A stretch of 10,520 bases of DNA from G021776435 sp046756245 (lineage in GTDB: Bacteria > Pseudomonadota > Alphaproteobacteria > Caulobacterales > Parvularculaceae): contig JBHHVZ010000095.1 of assembly GCA_046756245.1 (NCBI GenBank), forward strand, positions 1-10,520, in the 5' to 3' direction. The notes beneath the pieces were generated by a model. That model saw nothing but the letters and a program-made list of their open reading frames with translations, ran no database searches and was not told where the DNA came from. Every line of letters begins with the position of its first letter. Within the stretch, counting starts at the first letter, position 1. A program made the translations under genes and the position numbers. This document shows, piece after piece, positions 6,154 through 10,520 of the stretch.

Positions 6154-7926
6154 ATGGCCAGGCGCGCGCCCTTTCTGAAAGATCTCGTTCCGACCGAACA
6201 CTGGCTGTTCGGGCCGCTGCGCGACAACGCCAAAATTTACGCCCAGACGATTCTGGCCGCCGTCATCGTCAATTTCCTGGGACTCATCTCGTCGTTCTTC
6301 ATCATGACGGTGTACGACCGCGTGCTGCCGAACCAGGCGATCGAATCGCTCATTGCGCTGACCATCGGCGTCGCCATCGCCTATGTGTTCGATTTTGCCT
6401 TGAAGTCGCTGCGCGGTTATTTCATCGATATCGCCGGACAGCGCCTCGATGCGACGGTGGGGACGTCGGTCTTCGACAATCTCATGACGATGCGGCTCGA
6501 TGCGCGAAAAGGGGCGACCGGCGCGGTCGCCGGCCTCGTAAAGGAATTCGAGAACCTGCGGGATTTCTTCAGTTCCGCCACTTTGGTGGCGGTTGTCGAT
6601 CTGCCGTTCATTTTCCTTTTTATCGGCGTCGTTGCGCTCGTTGGCGGGCCGTTGGCGCTGGTGCCGTTGATCGGCGTGCTCTCGACGCTCGCGGCTGGCG
6701 TCATCATTCAGCCCTTGATCATGCGCCGCACGCGCGACGCAATGCGCGAAGGGCATACGAAGCATGCGGTTCTCATTGAAACGCTTTCCGGCCTCGAGAC
6801 AGTCAAAAGCGTCGCCGCCGGGCCCTTGATGCGCGCGCGCTGGCGTTCGGGCGTGCTGCGTCAGGCGAAGACCGCGACGATCGGGCGGTTTCTGAATCAG
6901 TTCGCGGTCAATTTCGCGGGCTTTGCGCAGCAGTTCAGTCAGGTCGGCGTCGTCGTCATCGGCGTCTTCTTGGTGAGCGACAACCGCATCACCACAGGCG
7001 CGCTCATCGCCGCCGTCATTTTGAGCGGCCGCGCGATGGCGCCGCTGGCGCAGGTCGCCTCGCTCCTGAGCCGGGTTAACGGCGCGTTCGCATCCTATCG
7101 TTCTCTTGACCAGTTGATGACCGCGCAGTCGGAGGTCGAGACGGGGCGGAATTATCTCAGGCGCGACCATCTCGACGGCAAGGTCGAGTTCCGCGAAGTG
7201 AGCTTTTCCTATCCGGGGCAAACGGCGCGCGCGCTCGATGAAGTGTCTTTTACGATCGAGCCGGGCGAGCGCGTAGCGATTCTCGGGCCAAACGGTTCGG
7301 GCAAATCGACCATCGTGCGGCTCATCACCGGCGTTTACGAGCCGACGGAAGGCGCGGTGCTGGTCGACGACACGGATATAAGACAGATCCACCCGACCGA
7401 CCTGCGCGCGCATATCGGCGCCGTGCTGCAGGATGTCTGCCTTTTTTCCGGATCGATCCGAGAGAACATCGCGCTCGGCCTCGACGACATACCCGACAAG
7501 GATATTTTGTGGGCGGCGAAAATAGCGGGCGTGCATGATTTCGTGGGCGCCTCTTCGGGCGGCTATGACCAGCTTCTCGCCGAGCGCGGCGAAGGGCTTT
7601 CCGGCGGCCAGCGGCAGGCGATTGCGCTGGCGCGCGCGCTCGCCTCGCGCCCGGCGATGCTGCTGCTCGATGAGCCGTCGAGCGCCCTCGACACGAGGGC
7701 GGAAGCGACCCTCATCAACCGGCTCGAAAAAGCCACACGCGGGCGCACGCTGCTCCTTGTCACGCACCGCATGTCGATGGCGCGCCTTGTGGACCGCATT
7801 CTGTTGCTCGATCAGGGCCGCATCATGGTCGACGGCAGGCGCGACGACGTGCTGCGCGCCATGGGCGCGGCGCGCGCGTCGAAAATCGCCGGGCCGAAAT
7901 CATCGTTGCCGACGAGGGCCGCCTGA
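6154..7926 (+). CDS. Type I secretion ABC transporter, fused permease/ATPase (LapB-like core, no peptidase-like domain)
   Basis: This inner-membrane ABC exporter is predicted to energise secretion of an unfolded protein through the TolC channel in one step. It has 590 residues. The membrane domain (about 1-320) starts with EHWLFGPLRDNAKIYAQ and continues with FFIMTVYDRVLPNQAIESL and LRGYFIDIAGQRLD, which resemble the core of the LapB/LssB exporter group. The ATPase domain has a complete motif set: Walker A GPNGSGKST (378-386), Q-loop in VLQDVCLF, signature LSGGQ (482-486), Walker B LLLDE (503-507), SALD D-loop and H-loop His538. Full-length LapB-type proteins carry roughly 120 extra N-terminal residues forming a degenerate C39-like domain; that is absent here, as in PrtD-type exporters of about 580 residues. 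The start is well supported: GGGGAG sits just upstream, and there is a 1-base gap after the TolC stop. The adaptor gene follows with no gap. Confidence 0.95.
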   Translation: MARRAPFLKDLVPTEHWLFGPLRDNAKIYAQTILAAVIVNFLGLISSFFIMTVYDRVLPNQAIESLIALTIGVAIAYVFDFALKSLRGYFIDIAGQRLDATVGTSVFDNLMTMRLDARKGATGAVAGLVKEFENLRDFFSSATLVAVVDLPFIFLFIGVVALVGGPLALVPLIGVLSTLAAGVIIQPLIMRRTRDAMREGHTKHAVLIETLSGLETVKSVAAGPLMRARWRSGVLRQAKTATIGRFLNQFAVNFAGFAQQFSQVGVVVIGVFLVSDNRITTGALIAAVILSGRAMAPLAQVASLLSRVNGAFASYRSLDQLMTAQSEVETGRNYLRRDHLDGKVEFREVSFSYPGQTARALDEVSFTIEPGERVAILGPNGSGKSTIVRLITGVYEPTEGAVLVDDTDIRQIHPTDLRAHIGAVLQDVCLFSGSIRENIALGLDDIPDKDILWAAKIAGVHDFVGASSGGYDQLLAERGEGLSGGQRQAIALARALASRPAMLLLDEPSSALDTRAEATLINRLEKATRGRTLLLVTHRMSMARLVDRILLLDQGRIMVDGRRDDVLRAMGAARASKIAGPKSSLPTRAA

Positions 7927-9237
7927 ATGAACGGAAGGGATCTCGAAATCTCCGTCGACGAGGCGATGCCGATCGAACCCGGCCGGGCGGCGCAAGTTCT
8001 GCTCTACGCCATCGCAGGCCTTTTCGCGCTGACCCTCATTTGGGCGGGGACGGCGAGTCTCGACCGGGTGACGCGGGGGATCGGACGGGTGGCGCCGTCG
8101 AACCAGCTCCAGGAAGTCCAGTATCTCGAAGGCGGCATTGTCGAAGAGATTCTCGTGCGCGCCGGCGACGAGGTGGAGGCAGGCCAGGTGCTTGTGCGGC
8201 TCGACCCTACGCAGCTCAGCGTCGAATTCCGTCAGGGCAAGGACAGCTACAACATGCTCGCCGCGCGCATCGCCCGCCTGCAGGCCGAAGCCGGTCGAAC
8301 GGCGCTATCGTTCCCGCCTGAGCTTTCCGCCGGCGCGCCGCAGATCGCCGCCAACGAACGCGCGCTTCACGCGGCCCGCAAGGCCGAACTCGCCGTCGCG
8401 ATCAACGTCGAAACAGCCAAGCTCGAGCAACGCCGTCAGTCGCATGAAGACGCGCGCGTGGCGCTTGCCGTGGCGCGTCAGTCGCTGGCGCTCGCAAAAG
8501 AAGAATCGGAGATGCTGGCGCCGCTGGTGGAGAAAGGCATCGAACCGCAGATCGAGCTGTTGCGCGCGCGCCAGCGTGAAACAGCGGCGCGCGGTGAGGT
8601 GCAGCGGGCGGAAATTGCGGTTGCGCGCGCCGAACTCGAAGTCCGAGAGGCTGAAGGCGAACTCGACCGGGTGTCGAAGGCGTTTTCGGCGTCTGCGGTC
8701 GACGATTTGAACAAGGCCAAGGCCGAACTCGCCGACCTCATCGGCGAACTGCCGGCGCTCAAGGACAAAGTCGCCCGAACCGAAGTGCGCGCGCCGGTCG
8801 CCGGCGTCGTCAACCGGGTGCTGGTGTCGACTGTCGGCGGCGTCGTTCAGCCCGGCCAGACCATCGTCGAAATCGTGCCGAGCGAAGATACGCTTGTGGT
8901 CGAGGCCCAGATCAAGCCCGCCGACATCGGCTTTCTGCATGTGGGTCAGGCCGCCAAGGTCAAACTTACCGCCTATGATTCCGCCGTATACGGCTCAATG
9001 GACGGGCGCATCGAGACGATCAGCCCTGACGTCATCCAGGATGAAGACACCGGCGAGCGGCACTATCTGATCACAGTGCGCACCGACAAGCCGACGCTCG
9101 CCTCGAACAAGGGTGAGCTTCAGATTCTCGCCGGCATGGCCGCCGAAGTGGATATTCTGAACGGCAAGCGCACGGTGCTTTCCTATCTGATGACGCCGCT
9201 TTCGCGGGTCCAGAAAAACGCCCTGAGAGAGCAGTAG
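7927..9237 (+). CDS. HlyD-family periplasmic adaptor of type I secretion (membrane fusion protein)
   Basis: This adaptor bridges the ABC exporter in the inner membrane and the TolC channel. It has 436 residues, normal for HlyD/PrtE/LapC proteins. A short cytoplasmic tail (1-21) is followed by one membrane helix (about 22-42) and then ASLDRVTRGIGRVAPSNQ, a recurring family opening. The first half of the split lipoyl domain has QYLEGGIVEEILVRAGDEVEAGQVLVRLD (about 65-93). A long Ala/Glu/Arg-rich coiled-coil hairpin spans roughly 95-285. The second lipoyl half (VRAPVAGVVNRV, 287-298, to QPGQTIVEIVPSED) is followed by a beta-barrel and the C-terminal region with VEAQIKPADIGFLHVGQAAKVKL. Its ATG follows the exporter's TGA with no gap (TGAATG), which points to coupled translation; GAGGG lies about 8 bases upstream. 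It is the last gene of the secretion operon. The type I role is firm from context. Confidence 0.95.
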   Translation: MNGRDLEISVDEAMPIEPGRAAQVLLYAIAGLFALTLIWAGTASLDRVTRGIGRVAPSNQLQEVQYLEGGIVEEILVRAGDEVEAGQVLVRLDPTQLSVEFRQGKDSYNMLAARIARLQAEAGRTALSFPPELSAGAPQIAANERALHAARKAELAVAINVETAKLEQRRQSHEDARVALAVARQSLALAKEESEMLAPLVEKGIEPQIELLRARQRETAARGEVQRAEIAVARAELEVREAEGELDRVSKAFSASAVDDLNKAKAELADLIGELPALKDKVARTEVRAPVAGVVNRVLVSTVGGVVQPGQTIVEIVPSEDTLVVEAQIKPADIGFLHVGQAAKVKLTAYDSAVYGSMDGRIETISPDVIQDEDTGERHYLITVRTDKPTLASNKGELQILAGMAAEVDILNGKRTVLSYLMTPLSRVQKNALREQ

Positions 9238-9326
9238 CGGCAGCTTTCTTTCACGGTTCGCGAGGTTGGTCTGGCCGGCCTGATCTGGGGAAAAGACCGC
9301 TCATTTTGGGCTTCACCGGGCGCCGC

Positions 9327-9342
9327 CCCCAATATATAGTGG
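9327..9342 (+). promoter_or_regulatory. NrdR-box-like operator upstream of nrdB
   Basis: The 16 bases CCCCAATATATAGTGG fit the known NrdR box consensus (acaCwAtATaTwGtgt) at 13 of 16 positions, including all central positions. NrdR is the ATP/dATP-sensing repressor of ribonucleotide reductase genes, and the site lies 138 bases before the nrdB start, where a promoter is expected. The box itself contains TATAGT and TATATA, which could double as a -10 element, with a weak TTGGGC at 9306-9311 at a long spacing. NrdR boxes usually occur in pairs about three helical turns apart; I could not find a convincing second one. Confidence 0.6.
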
Positions 9343-9355
9343 TCTTCGGGACGGA

Positions 9356-9400
9356 GGAGCGCGCGCCCTGTCGGGCTTGCGCGAATCCCGCTCCTTTAAT
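9356..9400 (+). promoter_or_regulatory. Stable hairpin in the nrdB leader, followed by a short T run
   Basis: GGAGCG (9356-9361) pairs with CGCTCC (9389-9394). Inside it, CGCG (9362-9365) can pair with CGCG (9380-9383), and CCC (9366-9368) with GGG (9373-9375) around a TGTC loop. TTTAAT follows at 9395-9400. It lies between the NrdR-like box and the nrdB start. It may terminate read-through from the secretion operon or act as a leader attenuator. The T run is only three bases, so an efficient intrinsic terminator is uncertain. Confidence 0.4.
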
Positions 9401-9480
9401 CGAACCGACAGCCGCCGCGCGCCGCCCGCGCGCCACGCCCAAGCGCTTCGCCGCGGCTTCGTTACTTGAAAGGCCGCTTC

Positions 9481-10520
9481 ATGCCCGACGCTTCCGACCT
9501 CGCCGCCGCCGCGCCCGGTCTCCTGACGCCGTCCTACAGCTACAAGCCGTTCCGTTATCCATGGGCCTACGACTTCTGGAAGCGCCAGCAACAAGTGCAC
9601 TGGATGCCCGAGGAAGTGCCGATGGGCGAGGATTGCAAGGACTGGGCGAACAAGCTCACCGACGCCGAGCGCAATCTCTTGACCCAGATCTTCCGTTTTT
9701 TCACGCAGTCCGACGTGGAAGTGAACGACAATTACATGGAGCGCTACGGGCGCGTCTTCCGGCCGACCGAAGTGAAGATGATGCTGTCGGCGTTTTCCAA
9801 CATGGAGACGATCCACATCGCGGCTTACGCGCTCCTGCTCGAAACCATCGGCATGCCGGATTCGGAGTTCACCGCCTTTCTCGAATATGAGGAGATGGCG
9901 GCCAAGCACGACTATATGCAGACCTTCGGCGTCGACACGCATGAAGATATCGCGCGCACCCTCGCCATGTTCGGCGCCTTCACCGAGGGGCTGCAGCTCT
10001 TCGCCTCGTTTGCGATGCTGATGAACTTCCCGCGCCTCAACAAGATGAAAGGCATGGGCCAGATCGTCACCTGGTCGATCCGCGATGAAAGCCTGCACTG
10101 CGAAGGCATGATCCAGCTCTATCACGCCTTCGCGCGTGAGACCGGCTGCGTCACCAAAGCGGTGGCCGACGATATCGTCGACTGTTGCAAAACCGTCGTC
10201 GGGCTCGAGGACAGATTCATCGATCTCGCCTTCGAAATGGGCCCGGTGGAGGGCATGACCGCCGAAGACATCAAGCATTACATCCGCTACATCGCCGACT
10301 GGCGGTTGAGCCAGCTCGACCTGCCGAAACTTTACGGCGTCGAAAAGCATCCGCTGCCGTGGCTTACGGAGATTCTCAACGGCGTCGAGCACGCCAATTT
10401 CTTCGAAGCCCGCGCCACCGAATATTCGAAGGCCGCAACGCGCGGCGCATGGCATGGCGACGACGGCGTCTGGGCGGCGTTCGACGCGATGCAGGCGAAG
10501 CGGAAGGAAGCAGCTGCGTC
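9481..10520 (+). CDS. nrdB: Class Ia ribonucleoside-diphosphate reductase, beta subunit (3' end cut by window)
   Basis: This small subunit carries the diiron-tyrosyl radical cofactor used by NrdA to make deoxyribonucleotides in the cytoplasm. 346 codons are visible and no stop is reached. All ligands can be placed: D78, E109 and H112 (in ETIHIAAY), E169 (in FTEGLQLF), E203 and H206 (in RDESLH), plus the radical tyrosine Y116. Spacings D78-E109 (31) and E169-E203 (34) equal those of E. coli NrdB (84-115 and 204-238). The span between E109 and E169 is 29 residues shorter than in the E. coli protein, so it belongs to a more compact branch. The start at 9481 has GAAAGG 7 bases upstream. Only the flexible C-terminal tail that docks on NrdA is probably missing. 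nrdA is not upstream, so it must lie downstream or elsewhere. An NrdR-like box and a leader hairpin precede the gene. Confidence 0.97.
   Translation, partial: MPDASDLAAAAPGLLTPSYSYKPFRYPWAYDFWKRQQQVHWMPEEVPMGEDCKDWANKLTDAERNLLTQIFRFFTQSDVEVNDNYMERYGRVFRPTEVKMMLSAFSNMETIHIAAYALLLETIGMPDSEFTAFLEYEEMAAKHDYMQTFGVDTHEDIARTLAMFGAFTEGLQLFASFAMLMNFPRLNKMKGMGQIVTWSIRDESLHCEGMIQLYHAFARETGCVTKAVADDIVDCCKTVVGLEDRFIDLAFEMGPVEGMTAEDIKHYIRYIADWRLSQLDLPKLYGVEKHPLPWLTEILNGVEHANFFEARATEYSKAATRGAWHGDDGVWAAFDAMQAKRKEAAA

Noticed and set aside
4755..6233. A 492-codon minus-strand frame opposite the TolC-like gene
   Set aside because: Low-complexity composition, no domain and full overlap with a clear gene. It is a frame shadow.
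5740..7767. A 675-codon open frame on the minus strand opposite the TolC-like and ABC exporter genes
   Set aside because: Its translation is rich in Arg, His, Asp and Glu with no recognisable family, and it lies opposite two well-supported genes. Long antisense frames are expected in GC-rich coding DNA.
9238..9326. Terminator search just after the HlyD-family gene
   Set aside because: Only a GGTCT/AGACC pair (9268-9272 and 9294-9298) and a GGCCGGCC palindrome are present, with no T run, so there is no convincing intrinsic terminator.
9313..10455. A 380-codon minus-strand frame opposite nrdB
   Set aside because: The plus strand encodes an unmistakable ribonucleotide reductase with all metal ligands, so this frame is an antisense artefact.
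1..10520. CRISPR arrays, tRNA or rRNA genes, transposase genes and toxin-antitoxin pairs
   Set aside because: I saw no regularly spaced direct repeats, no RNA gene signatures and no transposase or toxin-like reading frames.

Overview
The window looks like a chromosomal segment of a high-GC alphaproteobacterium, probably of the order Hyphomicrobiales (Rhizobiales). Three things point that way: the style of the proteins, a two-palindrome repeat that resembles the rhizobial RIME family, and an NrdR-type box in front of a class Ia ribonucleotide reductase gene. The genus cannot be fixed from the sequence alone.

Left part (51-4308, minus strand). A polysaccharide export and assembly cluster is read right to left. 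It holds a GT4 glycosyltransferase (4308-3031), a polytopic O-antigen ligase/polymerase-like protein (3034-1562, sharing an ATGA overlap with the glycosyltransferase) and, after a 131-base gap with an inverted repeat, a MOP-superfamily flippase (1430-51). Together they could add a sugar to a lipid-linked oligosaccharide, flip it across the inner membrane and polymerise it. No priming transferase, chain-length regulator or outer membrane polysaccharide exporter is present, so the locus must continue beyond the window.

Centre (4309-4709). A 401-base divergent intergenic region separates the two clusters. It carries a 106-base composite palindromic repeat (4391-4496), a weak candidate promoter for the leftward operon and an A+T-richer stretch with TTAA motifs, including TTAACCAT, in front of the rightward operon.

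Right-centre (4710-9237, plus strand). A compact type I secretion operon encodes all three parts of a channel: a TolC-family outer membrane protein, an ABC exporter and an HlyD-family adaptor. The genes are separated by 1 and 0 bases. The exporter core resembles the LapB group but has no N-terminal peptidase-like domain. No RTX-type substrate gene lies in the window.

Right end (9238-10520, plus strand). A 243-base regulatory gap carries a good NrdR-box match and a stable leader hairpin. It precedes nrdB, the class Ia ribonucleotide reductase small subunit, which runs off the window end only a little short of its expected C-terminus.

Nothing here clearly proves a new molecular system. The most notable features are the polysaccharide/type I secretion pairing without a visible substrate, the composite repeat between the two operons, and the layered regulatory structure before nrdB.
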